A stretch of DNA of 5,073 bases, taken from NCBI GenBank assembly GCA_023253575.1, contig JALRGB010000557.1, positions 1 to 5,073 of the forward strand. The letters run 5' to 3'. Under the pieces are notes generated by a model, which searched no databases, was not told where the DNA came from, and saw only the letters and a list, made by a program, of their open reading frames with translations. Numbering within the stretch: the stretch's first letter is position 1; each line of letters starts with the position of its first letter. Below are positions 1-4,526 of the stretch, in pieces. The stretch is from Verrucomicrobiales bacterium (GTDB taxonomy: Bacteria > Verrucomicrobiota > Verrucomicrobiia > Verrucomicrobiales > V1-33). Both the position numbers and the translations under genes were made by a program.

Positions 1-56
1 TCCCCATTACCCACGCCCCTTCCCCAACGCCGACCCGCGAAAGCAAATTCTTTCAG
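1..56 (+). repeat. Dispersed repeat, copy A (left end cut by the window)
   Basis: This is the first of three direct copies of a GC-rich repeat; the others are at 695-770 and 3049-3122. Bases 10-50 match copy B almost base for base, with differences at 23 (C for G) and 45 (A for C). To the left the match weakens: ATT replaces the ATG seen in B and C. The copy starts at or before the window edge, so its full length is unknown. The potential hairpin arms TTCGC/GCGAA of copy B are broken here by the change at 23. It lies about 80 bases upstream of the DUF433 gene. Confidence 0.8.
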
Positions 57-136
57 ACCACCCCTCAGAAAACCCAGGAAGAAAAGTTCGGAGGCGACCT
101 TTACCGGTTCTCTGGGGTGCATTATGGTGGCGGAGT

Positions 137-355
137 ATGAACGAGCGGATCACCTTCAATCCGAATCAGTGTGGCGGACGTCCCTGCATTCGGGGGATGC
201 GCATTCGGGTGAAGGACGTGCTGGACCTGCTTGCCGCCAGAGTGCCCGAGGCTGAAATCCTCGAAGACTACCCGTATCTCCAGCCCGAGGACATCGCCGC
301 CTGTCTGGAATACGCCGCGGCCGAAGCGGATCACCCTGTCCTTGTCGCCCGGTAA
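137..355 (+). CDS. DUF433 family antitoxin-like protein
   Basis: This 72-residue protein has the DUF433 signature. ITFNPNQCGGRPCIRGMRI at residues 5-23 is the family's N-terminal motif (ITxxPxxCGGRPCIRGxRI). It is followed by a helical segment, VKDVLDLLAARVPEAEILEDYP, and PEDIAACLEYAA. DUF433 proteins are small helical DNA-binding proteins that are usually the antitoxin partner of DUF5615 PIN-like toxins. That partner does follow, 3 nt downstream, which supports a two-gene operon. Length is normal for the family and the frame looks intact. ATG 137 is chosen because the family motif begins four residues later and no upstream in-frame start is seen. GGAG at 132-135 is too close to the ATG to be a good ribosome site. 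By family analogy it would bind its own promoter and neutralise the toxin; that is inference. Confidence 0.9.
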   Translation: MNERITFNPNQCGGRPCIRGMRIRVKDVLDLLAARVPEAEILEDYPYLQPEDIAACLEYAAAEADHPVLVAR

Positions 356-358
356 TCA

Positions 359-689
359 ATGCGCTTCCTGGTTGGCGCCCAGTTGCCGCCTGCACTGTCC
401 CGGTTGCTCGTTGCGCACGGCCACCAGGCCGAACACGTCGCCGATCTCGGCCTGCGCGATGCCGAGGACTCGTCGATTTGGAACTATGCCCTTCTCCACC
501 AAGCCATCGTCGTCACCTCAGGACGAGGATTTTCCGCATCGGCTCAGCCAAAGCCTCGAGGCTCCCTGCATCGTCTGGCTGCGCCTCGGCAACACCAGCC
601 GCAAAGCGTTGATCCAGTGGTTCGAGCCGCTGCTCCCGCAGATCGTCCAGCATATCCAGCAGGGAGACCGCCTTATTGAAGTGCGCTGA
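359..689 (+). pseudogene. DUF5615 PIN-like toxin, frameshifted and missing first catalytic Asp
   Basis: The gene follows the DUF433 antitoxin by 3 nt. It reads as a DUF5615 protein, a PIN-like putative ribonuclease, but needs two frames. The ATG 359 frame gives about 53 residues, from MRFLVGAQLPP through HVADLGLRD to AIVVT. Family sequence then resumes in another frame from 522 (DEDFPHRLSQ, VVWLRLGNTS-like IVWLRLGNTS, FEPLLPQIV, RLIEVR) to TGA at 687-689. Four bases (tcag, 518-521) sit where one codon is expected, so one base is inserted. Rejoined, the protein is about 109 residues, a normal length. Independently, residue 6 is Gly (GGC) where the family has Asp (MRFLVDAQLPP-like), removing the first metal-binding acid. 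Without correction, translation continues in the wrong frame to TAC before a stop near 680, losing the C-terminal half. I see no obvious slippery heptamer that would suggest programmed frameshifting. The toxin is probably inactive. Confidence 0.85.
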
Positions 690-694
690 CAGGA

Positions 695-770
695 CAGACC
701 CCTACCCACCCCTCCCAGCCCATGGCCCACGCCCCTTCGCCAACGCCGACCCGCGAAAGCCAATTCCTTT
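695..770 (+). repeat. Dispersed repeat, copy B
   Basis: Bases 695-767 match copy C (3049-3121) at 68 of 73 positions without gaps, by my own alignment; the differences are at 719, 727, 746, 758 and 761. The repeat begins 5 nt after the toxin stop codon with CAGACCCCTACCCACCCC and ends around AATTCCTTT. TTCGC (736-740) and GCGAA (753-757) can form a 5-bp stem with a 12-base loop; copy C extends this to 7 bp. Together with copy A it brackets the DUF433/DUF5615 pair in direct orientation. The GGGGTCTG end, read on the minus strand, is reminiscent of REP elements associated with RAYT (Y1-type) transposases, but no such gene is in the window. Confidence 0.88.
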
Positions 771-886
771 CAACCAATCAGACGGTGAGTGAAGGTTGCG
801 TTGGAGAAATTCCAGCGACAGAGAAAAAGTTTAAAAAAAAACCTTCCCTTGCGTCATAAAAAGATTTAAGCCAATCTCGGCACTGG

Positions 887-916
887 TTTACGAGAGGCAA
901 ATTACCAGCTTATACG
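887..916 (+). promoter_or_regulatory. Possible sigma-70-type promoter for the 1021 gene
   Basis: TTTACG at 887-892 matches 4 of 6 bases of the -35 consensus. TATACG at 911-916 matches 4 of 6 of the -10 consensus, with an 18-base spacer. It sits in the A/T-rich spacer about 105 bases upstream of ATG 1021 on the same strand. Both matches are modest, and such hexamers occur by chance in A/T-rich DNA, so this is tentative. Confidence 0.3.
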
Positions 917-984
917 CCAAAAAAAACTCCGCCGCACTCCGCATTTCCCGTCTTTCCGTTTTGACCAAGGACTATTTCCATCCA

Positions 985-994
985 CCCCCCCCCC
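985..994 (+). repeat. C10 homopolymer tract in the leader of the exported protein gene
   Basis: Ten consecutive C residues end 26 bases before ATG 1021. Runs of this length are prone to slipped-strand change and also to sequencing error. The tract lies outside the coding frame chosen here. If translation instead began at TTG 961, length changes would switch the frame. No ribosome-binding sequence is seen near the ATG. Confidence 0.9.
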
Positions 995-1020
995 ACAAAA
1001 GCACTCATACTCAAACCAAA

Positions 1021-1575
1021 ATGAAGTCCCATAAAGCAACCCTCTGCGCTGTTCTCTCGCTCGCTTTCTCTGGCGTTCTTGCCGGGAACGGGGAGGCCGC
1101 AGTATTTTCGTTTTCCTTCAGCGACGTGTCGGGGGCCGTCAGTGGCACCGTCTCCGGATTGATCACGCTTCCCGATGGCGATGGAACCTTCCCCGCCACT
1201 TCCCTTACGATTACAAGCGGTCCTGCCGCGCTGGGTTACACTTATCCCGTCGATGCAATGGTGCTTTTTCCTGAGCAGGTATTGAACTCCTTCACCGTGG
1301 TCGGCGGCGAGATCGATGCACTTTTATCTACCTTCGGTAGACAATCTGCCCAAAATGCGGTCACGCTTAATTTTTTGAACTTAGGTAGTCTCTTAACTCC
1401 CATCAATGCTTCTATCGCCAGTAGCGGCGTCGTGGATCCAACCAACTCCACCCTCGTTTATAGCCCGGTCGCGAGCACCGTTCCCGAGTCGGGCAGCTGC
1501 TTCTGGCTGGTAGCAGGCCTGTTCTCGGGCGGGATTGTAATGCGTCAGCGCAGGCGCGGCGCACAGCGTGCCTGA
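1021..1575 (+). CDS. Exported protein with PEP-CTERM-like (VPxSG) sorting tail
   Basis: This 184-residue protein begins with a signal peptide: basic MKSHK, hydrophobic ATLCAVLSLAFSGVLA, and a likely cleavage after GEA (about residue 26). The mature part is rich in Ser, Thr, Gly, Ala and Val (for example SDVSGAVSGTVSGLITLPDG) and low in charge, consistent with a beta-rich surface or matrix protein. The C-terminus has the tripartite sorting architecture: VPESG at about residue 154, a hydrophobic stretch CFWLVAGLFSGGIVM, and a basic end, RQRRRGAQRA. This resembles the VPDSG/PEP-CTERM signals processed by exosortase in PVC bacteria. Glu replaces Asp in the motif, and the basic tail is longer than usual. 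ATG 1021 is preferred over an in-frame TTG at 961 because it starts the signal peptide directly. The function of the mature domain is not recognised. No exosortase is in the window, so processing is inferred. Confidence 0.82.
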   Translation: MKSHKATLCAVLSLAFSGVLAGNGEAAVFSFSFSDVSGAVSGTVSGLITLPDGDGTFPATSLTITSGPAALGYTYPVDAMVLFPEQVLNSFTVVGGEIDALLSTFGRQSAQNAVTLNFLNLGSLLTPINASIASSGVVDPTNSTLVYSPVASTVPESGSCFWLVAGLFSGGIVMRQRRRGAQRA

Positions 1576-1598
1576 TCGGGCGGCCAAGAACCAGCTCC

Positions 1599-1625
1599 GA
1601 ACCTTCCACAACAGTCCTAAGGTTC
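1599..1625 (+). terminator. Weak inverted repeat after the PEP-CTERM-type gene
   Basis: GAACCTT (1599-1605) and AAGGTTC (1619-1625) can form a 7-bp stem with a 13-base loop, 24 bases past the stop codon. There is no downstream T run, so it is not a typical intrinsic terminator. It could be a 3'-end stabilising hairpin or chance. Confidence 0.22.
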
Positions 1626-1642
1626 CGAGTACGCGCTCCTGA

Positions 1643-1780
1643 AGGGAACGTTCGGATTGTCAAATCTTTACGCAGTCAGAAGCAGGAGCTTTACTGCTGC
1701 TTACTATCACCGGTCCCATCGATGCGGGAGATGCCCCTGTGATCATTAGCACCGGTGGCGGCTGGCTGGGGGAAGAATGA
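1643..1780 (+). pseudogene. Possible 3' remnant of an unidentified gene
   Basis: After TGA at 1640, one frame stays open for 45 codons to TGA 1778-1780 without an ATG. Its end reads GALLLLTITGPIDAGDAPVII followed by STGGGWLGEE, which looks like real protein rather than shadow sequence. It is co-directional with the small phage-like genes that follow, so it may be the 3' end of another member of that block. I do not recognise a family. The lack of a start suggests a 5' truncation between the exported-protein gene and this point. Confidence 0.3.
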
Positions 1781-1853
1781 TCATGCCTTAATTGAAGGAA
1801 ATGGGGCAAAGCGCTCTGCATGAGTGTTCGCAGAGGAGGGCCTCTCACGGCGT

Positions 1854-2000
1854 ATGCCCGTTCCACGGACTCAGTTAAGAGCGCCAGCCGGGTGTTGTCT
1901 TCGGCGTGCCAAATCCTGCGGGATCAGGCTTCCGCCCACAAGTAGCCAATTTGCCATCCAGCAGCGCATGCAGCAGAGACTCCGGCGGCGGGCGGGTTGA
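1854..2000 (+). CDS. Small basic hypothetical protein, head of the phage-like block
   Basis: This 48-residue frame runs from ATG 1854 to TGA 1998-2000. It ends in a glutamine/arginine-rich helix (SQFAIQQRMQQRLRRRAG), giving a strongly basic protein. A purine-rich GAGGAGGG at 1833-1840 lies 13 bases before the ATG. That is a good anti-Shine-Dalgarno match at slightly long spacing, and unusual here because neighbouring genes lack one. The next gene starts 18 bases after its stop, the same gap as between the following two genes, which supports one transcription unit. The family is unknown. A chance frame in GC-rich DNA remains possible. Confidence 0.4.
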   Translation: MPVPRTQLRAPAGCCLRRAKSCGIRLPPTSSQFAIQQRMQQRLRRRAG

Positions 2001-2018
2001 CTCGGGCAACCCCGGTAC

Positions 2019-2423
2019 ATGTCCCAGCTCGTCGAATACGCCCTCGACACGCTCCTTGTCCAGTGGATCTCTGCCCACAGACCAGCGGACATCCCGGCTT
2101 CCGTTCCCATCCTCGCCGCGGTCCGCGATAAACTGCGCACACGCCCCTGCATCGTGCTGGAGACATCCGAGGCCCGCTCCGTCAGCGCCATGGCCGGCAC
2201 CTTCCGCATGAAGCTCGACGTCCATCTCTTTTCCCAGACTGACGACACGCCAGTTGCCGCCCTCGAATCGCTTCTGGGTGATTCCGCTGCCATCATCGCC
2301 GCCACCGGATCGCAGGACTTCCTCCTGCACGCTCTCATCCCGAGGGAAACATCCACCGTCCCCGATGAATCACGCGGCCGGGAAACGGTTCTCTCCTTCG
2401 AGGCGGTCGTCTCAGCCGGTTGA
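2019..2423 (+). CDS. Hypothetical phage-tail-type protein
   Basis: This 134-residue soluble protein has no signal peptide or membrane segment. An N-terminal helix (MSQLVEYALDTLLVQWI) is followed by conserved-looking segments: PILAAVRDKLRTRPCIVLE, a beta-like stretch (MAGTFRMKLDVHLFSQTDD), a helical ALESLLGDSAAIIAA, and a beta-like end (ETVLSFEAVVSAG). The small size, alternating layout and position in a run of tightly spaced co-directional genes suggest a phage tail-completion or minor tail protein; that is inference from context and fold style, not a recognised motif. The frame is intact from ATG to TGA. The next gene begins 18 bases downstream. No Shine-Dalgarno sequence precedes the ATG. 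Confidence 0.65.
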   Translation: MSQLVEYALDTLLVQWISAHRPADIPASVPILAAVRDKLRTRPCIVLETSEARSVSAMAGTFRMKLDVHLFSQTDDTPVAALESLLGDSAAIIAATGSQDFLLHALIPRETSTVPDESRGRETVLSFEAVVSAG

Positions 2424-2441
2424 CACTCCCCCAGGCGGCAA

Positions 2442-2822
2442 ATGCCTGAATCACTCCTCGGTACCACCGGCAACTTCGGAATCCCCAACGACTAGACCGG
2501 TCTGCTCGTCACGGACCTCTCCTTCGACTTCTCCAGTCAGGAAAAGCAGGTTCTCGACAAGGGAGGCGAAGTCATCGGGCTCGCCTTCTACCAGGAGAAG
2601 GCCGAGGTGAAGATTTCCGGACTCGTCAGCAAGACGTCCGCCTTCTCCGGCAAGATCAGTGCCGCCCTCGTGCTGGCCAACGCCATCCCGGCCCACCTCC
2701 AGAAGTCCACCGGCGGCACCACCATCCTCACCCAGATGAGCCGCTCCATGAACAACGAGGACTTCGAGAAGATCGACCTCACCGCCACCCACTACCCGAA
2801 CGTGACGGTGGCTCTTCCGTGA
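2442..2822 (+). pseudogene. Phage-tail-type protein interrupted by an early amber codon
   Basis: From ATG 2442 the frame reads MPESLLGTTGNFGIPND, then TAG at 2493-2495 (codon 18). It continues in the same frame for 108 codons as clearly protein-like sequence (TGLLVTDLSFDFSSQEKQV, GGEVIGLAFYQEKAEVKI, SGLVSKTSAFSGKISAALVL, STGGTTILTQMSRSMNNEDFE, then HYPNVTVALP) to TGA 2820-2822. Read through the TAG it is 126 residues. The residues on both sides look continuous, so a single substitution created the stop. The first downstream starts are GTG 2604 and ATG 2607, which would give only the C-terminal 71-72 residues. The beta-rich character fits a tail tube or similar phage structural protein, but no named family is recognised. 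It lies 18 bases after the preceding gene and 12 before the next. Neighbouring genes end in TGA, so local use of TAG as sense is not supported. Confidence 0.65.
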
Positions 2823-2834
2823 TCCCCCCTCACC

Positions 2835-3203
2835 ATGAACGCAGTCTCGCACATTTCCTCCATCTCCACGGGCAACACCATGCTCGCCGCCGCCCTCTGT
2901 GCCGTGGGCATCCCTCTGGCGCAGAAGCCCTTCGTCCGGATCGCCGGGGACACTGCCGACCCCGGGCGCATGATCTGGTTCTTCGAGCCCCGCAGCCACG
3001 ATGGACGGCACCTCACGAAGGATCTGATCGCGGCATGGCACGACGAGTCAGACCCCTACCCACCCCTCCCAGGCCATGGCTCACGCCCCTTCGCCAACGA
3101 CGACCCGCGAAGGCAAATTCCTGACCGAACCGTCCCCCAGTCGCCCCCGCTCCCCCGCTGGTTCCGGCCGGCCCGGCACAACGAGACCGCAGGCACCGAT
3201 TGA
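2835..3203 (+). pseudogene. Phage-block gene truncated by repeat copy C
   Basis: ATG 2835 opens a frame whose first 71 residues look like a real protein (MNAVSHISSISTGNTMLAAA, LCAVGIPLAQKPFVRIAG, RMIWFFEPRS, HLTKDLIAAWHDE). At about 3049 the frame enters repeat copy C. The rest (DPYPPLPGHGSRPFANDDPRRQIPD onward) is proline-rich translation of repeat and flanking DNA to TGA 3201-3203. The genuine 3' end is missing, and I see no continuation after the repeat. It starts 12 bases after the previous stop, so it belonged to the same operon. Function is unknown; context suggests a prophage accessory or structural protein. The chimeric tail is not expected to be functional. Confidence 0.65.
3049..3122 (+). 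repeat. Dispersed repeat, copy C, inside the phage-block gene
   Basis: Direct copy of the 695-770 repeat, identical at 68 of 73 positions. It starts with the same CAGACCCCTACCCACCCC and diverges after AATTCC. CCTTCGC (3088-3094) and GCGAAGG (3107-3113) form a perfect 7-bp stem with a 12-base loop, the best hairpin of the three copies. Its left end coincides with the point where the 2835 gene stops looking like a protein, so insertion or recombination at the repeat truncated that gene. No target-site duplication is visible. Confidence 0.88.
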
Positions 3204-3240
3204 CGTGAAAACAGTTGTATGCAAAAGTATTTTTGTGTGA
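3123..3240 (+). other. Spacer between repeat copy C and the vapBC remnant
   Basis: About 120 bases with no supported gene. The first part is C-rich and without recognisable content. From about 3200 it becomes A/T-rich. TTGACG at 3200-3205 matches 5 of 6 -35 bases, but no good -10 lies at 16-18 bases, so a promoter is only suspected here. Confidence 0.4.
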
Positions 3241-3309
3241 ACCACTCTCGACATTCCCGACAAGCTGTTTCATCTCCTTATCGACGACGATTCCCATGGC
3301 CGCCGGTGA
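3241..3309 (+). pseudogene. Vestigial VapB-type antitoxin N-terminus
   Basis: One frame here, from just after TGA 3238-3240 to TGA 3307-3309, encodes TTLDIPDKLFHLLIDDDSHGRR. The first 13 residues match the stereotyped start of ribbon-helix-helix VapB-type antitoxins (MKTTLDIPDxLF). The start codon is gone: the codon before is TGA, where Met-Lys would be expected. After about 13 recognisable residues the antitoxin is missing most of its length; a full one is typically 60-90 residues. The frame ends 14 bases inside the following vapC gene. This looks like the relic of the cognate antitoxin, reduced by an internal deletion and loss of its start. The match is short and rests on recall of the family motif, so some caution is needed. 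Confidence 0.6.
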
Positions 3310-3736
3310 CCTTCCGGACCTGAATGTTTGGCTGGCTCTCGCAGACCCGGATCATCAGCACCACGATCGTGCGCGCCGATACTGGGAGAAGGAAGCTGCG
3401 TCGGAGTTGGCTTTCTGCCGCGTAAGCATGCTCGGCCTCCTCCGGCTGCTTACTCACTCCAAGCTCATGCGCGGCACGCCCTTTACCCCGGCGGAGGCCT
3501 GGCTGGGCTATCGAGCCTTTCGCGCGCTGCCGGAAGTCGGTTTCCTTCCGGAAAACTCCCGCATGGAGCCGCAGTTCGCGGCTTGGTCGGACACGCCCAC
3601 GTTCACCCCGCACCACTGGACGAACGCGTGGCTGGCGGCTCAAGCCGTCACCACCGGTTCACGCCTGGTCACGTTTGACGCGGACTTCCGCATCTTTCCT
3701 GGACTCTCCTGGCTCCACCTGAGCACGGACTCCTGA
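3296..3736 (+). CDS. vapC: VapC-type PIN domain toxin, apparently orphan
   Basis: This 146-residue PIN domain protein resembles the VapC group with the pattern PDLNVWLAL...HHxRAxxYW. Visible family segments are PDLNVWLALAD (residues 7-17, first catalytic Asp8), LAFCRVSMLGLLRLLTH (38-54), ENSRMEPQF (86-94), WTNAWLAAQA (108-117) and SRLVTFDADF (122-131, Asp128). The third acidic position, usually Asp in TDAYLAA-type motifs, is Asn110 here, which may weaken metal binding. VapC toxins are Mg-dependent ribonucleases cutting tRNA or rRNA. ATG 3296 is chosen because homologous N-termini begin a few residues before the Asp; an in-frame ATG at 3215 would add 27 residues unlike the family. The only antitoxin trace is the truncated relic directly upstream. 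An active orphan toxin would be harmful, so impaired activity or rescue by another VapB is likely. The frame is intact and full length. Confidence 0.85.
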   Translation: MAAGDLPDLNVWLALADPDHQHHDRARRYWEKEAASELAFCRVSMLGLLRLLTHSKLMRGTPFTPAEAWLGYRAFRALPEVGFLPENSRMEPQFAAWSDTPTFTPHHWTNAWLAAQAVTTGSRLVTFDADFRIFPGLSWLHLSTDS

Positions 3737-3797
3737 CCGGGCCACCATCCTTGGGATTCAGCTCCCGTTCGGCCCGCCGGTTTCCACCTGGCGAAAT

Positions 3798-4079
3798 TTA
3801 AATTGCCTGTCCAATGATGGTCCCCCGCCGCTTTCTTCCGGGCGGCGGCGTTGCGGCCTGGATGACTTGGGTCATCACCTTCTCCTCCGCCTCCATCGGC
3901 TCATGAGGCGTACCAGTGTCCGGAGCCGCTCCACGACCCAGGCGGGGGCTTCGTCCAGAATGCGCTTCCATGGCCCCATCAACCTGCCGGGCGACGTAAA
4001 ACCACTTGGCAGGGGCATTGATACCCAGCGTGATCGTCGCTTGCCATTCGGTAGGATTTGGTTGTTCGTCGGTGTTCAT
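3798..4079 (-). pseudogene. Hypothetical small protein with paired compensating frameshifts
   Basis: The minus-strand frame from ATG 4079 to TAA 3798 is 93 codons long and unbroken, but its middle does not look like protein. The start (PTEWQATITLGINAPAKWFYV, ARQVDGAME) and the end (EEKVMTQVIQAATPPPGRKR, RGTIIGQAI) look genuine. Between them, from 3964 down to about 3900, the shifted frame gives RILDEAPAWVVERLRTLVRLMS, an amphipathic helix far more plausible than the SGRSPRLGRGAAPDTGTP of the open frame. One extra base near 3965 and a balancing change near 3880-3900 would explain this. I do not recognise the family; the gene ends 61 bases from the convergent vapC stop and is divergent from the amidase fragment. 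It may belong to the same prophage debris. Functional status is uncertain. Confidence 0.5.
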
Positions 4080-4137
4080 GGTTCCTCAGGTTCGCGGATC
4101 GGCCCCCCTTGGACAAACCCATGCCATCTTTCAGGCG

Positions 4138-4417
4138 CGGCGCGGATGGCATCGAGATGTATTATTACGGCGGCCGCGCGTACGACCTGGCCGCCGCCGT
4201 GCACCGACGGCTGGTGGTCGCCGCCGGAACCGACAACCGCGGCGTGCGCCGTCGCGGGTATGACGTCCTGCGGCACACACCAGGTGCCCGGCCATCCTCG
4301 TCGAGGGCGGGTTCCTCACCAAACCCCCGGGAAGGCGCCCGGATCGCCCATTCCCCGGCCCACCGTCAGCGCCTTGCCGACGCCATCGCCGGCGGCATCA
4401 TCGCCCCGTATCGTTGA
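4138..4417 (+). pseudogene. N-acetylmuramoyl-L-alanine amidase (Amidase_3), C-terminal fragment with frameshifts
   Basis: ADGIEMYYYGGRAYDLAAAV, then DNRGVRRRGYDVLRHT, then CPAILVEGGFLT, then NPREGARIAHSPAHRQRLAD and AIAGGIIAPYR form the C-terminal half of a zinc-dependent Amidase_3 enzyme, which cleaves the amide between muramic acid and the stem peptide. CPAILVEGGFLT, which carries the catalytic Glu, lies in a different frame (4285 to about 4320) from the parts before and after. An apparent two-base gain near 4280-4284 and a one-base gain near 4320 restore the original frame. The unshifted frame stays open but replaces the catalytic segment with SSSRAGSS. The N-terminal half, with the zinc-binding GHGG and IHxN regions, is absent: upstream of 4138 is the divergent gene. 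It is therefore a dead fragment, plausibly a prophage endolysin or a host cell-wall amidase. TGA is at 4415-4417. Confidence 0.78.
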
Positions 4418-4526
4418 GCTTCCCGGCACCCTTAGGAAAACTCGGCGCCCCCCGTCAGGGATCCGGGAAAGAGCTTCACGGCTGCCACGCCCCCGTTGAC
4501 ACCGTCGCCCCATGACCTCGTGAACC
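4418..4526 (+). other. Intergenic gap before the edge gene
   Basis: 109 bases with no supported gene. TTCCCGG (4420-4426) and CCGGGAA (4463-4469) are complementary, but the 36-base separation and lack of a T run argue against a terminator. No clear promoter hexamers or ribosome site are seen before ATG 4527. Confidence 0.45.

Larger units (their letters stand above)
771..1020 (+). other. A/T-rich intergenic leader upstream of PEP-CTERM-type gene
   Basis: About 250 bases carry no supported gene. An in-frame opening from the repeat (ATG 722) closes at TAA 857 and looks non-coding. The stretch is much richer in A and T than its surroundings, with an A9 run at 833-841 and an A8-A9 run near 919-926. 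It then turns pyrimidine-rich before the gene, including a C10 run at 985-994. It probably holds the promoter and leader of the 1021 gene. Confidence 0.6.

Noticed and set aside
231..689. A 152-codon plus-strand frame overlapping both DUF433 and the toxin
   Set aside because: Its first two thirds are a shadow of the real genes. Only the part after 522 is meaningful, and it is the shifted half of the DUF5615 toxin.
695..770. Repeat as an integron attC site
   Set aside because: The repeat flanks a cassette-like gene pair and can form a hairpin, but the RYYYAAC and GTTRRRY core sites are not matched.
722..859. 45-codon frame starting inside repeat copy B
   Set aside because: The ATG belongs to the repeat and is ATT in copy A. 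The downstream codons differ between copies, so there is no conserved product.
1871..2488. Long minus-strand frame of 205 codons
   Set aside because: It lies antisense to the phage-type gene, has Arg/Ser-rich low-plausibility translation, and is expected by chance in GC-rich DNA.
2451..3041. Long minus-strand frame of 196 codons
   Set aside because: It is antisense to two plausible plus-strand genes, and its Gly/Glu/Val-rich composition mirrors their codons.
3200..3230. vapBC promoter at TTGACG
   Set aside because: The -35 match is good, but no -10-like hexamer lies at an acceptable spacing.
3736..3786. Bidirectional terminator between convergent vapC and the minus-strand gene
   Set aside because: GGGCC and GGCCC can pair, but the loop is long, the stem is interrupted, and no T run follows on either strand.
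3867..4499. Plus-strand frame of 210 codons
   Set aside because: It crosses the minus-strand gene and the amidase fragment in the wrong frames and shows no family sequence, only Pro/Arg/Ser-rich translation.
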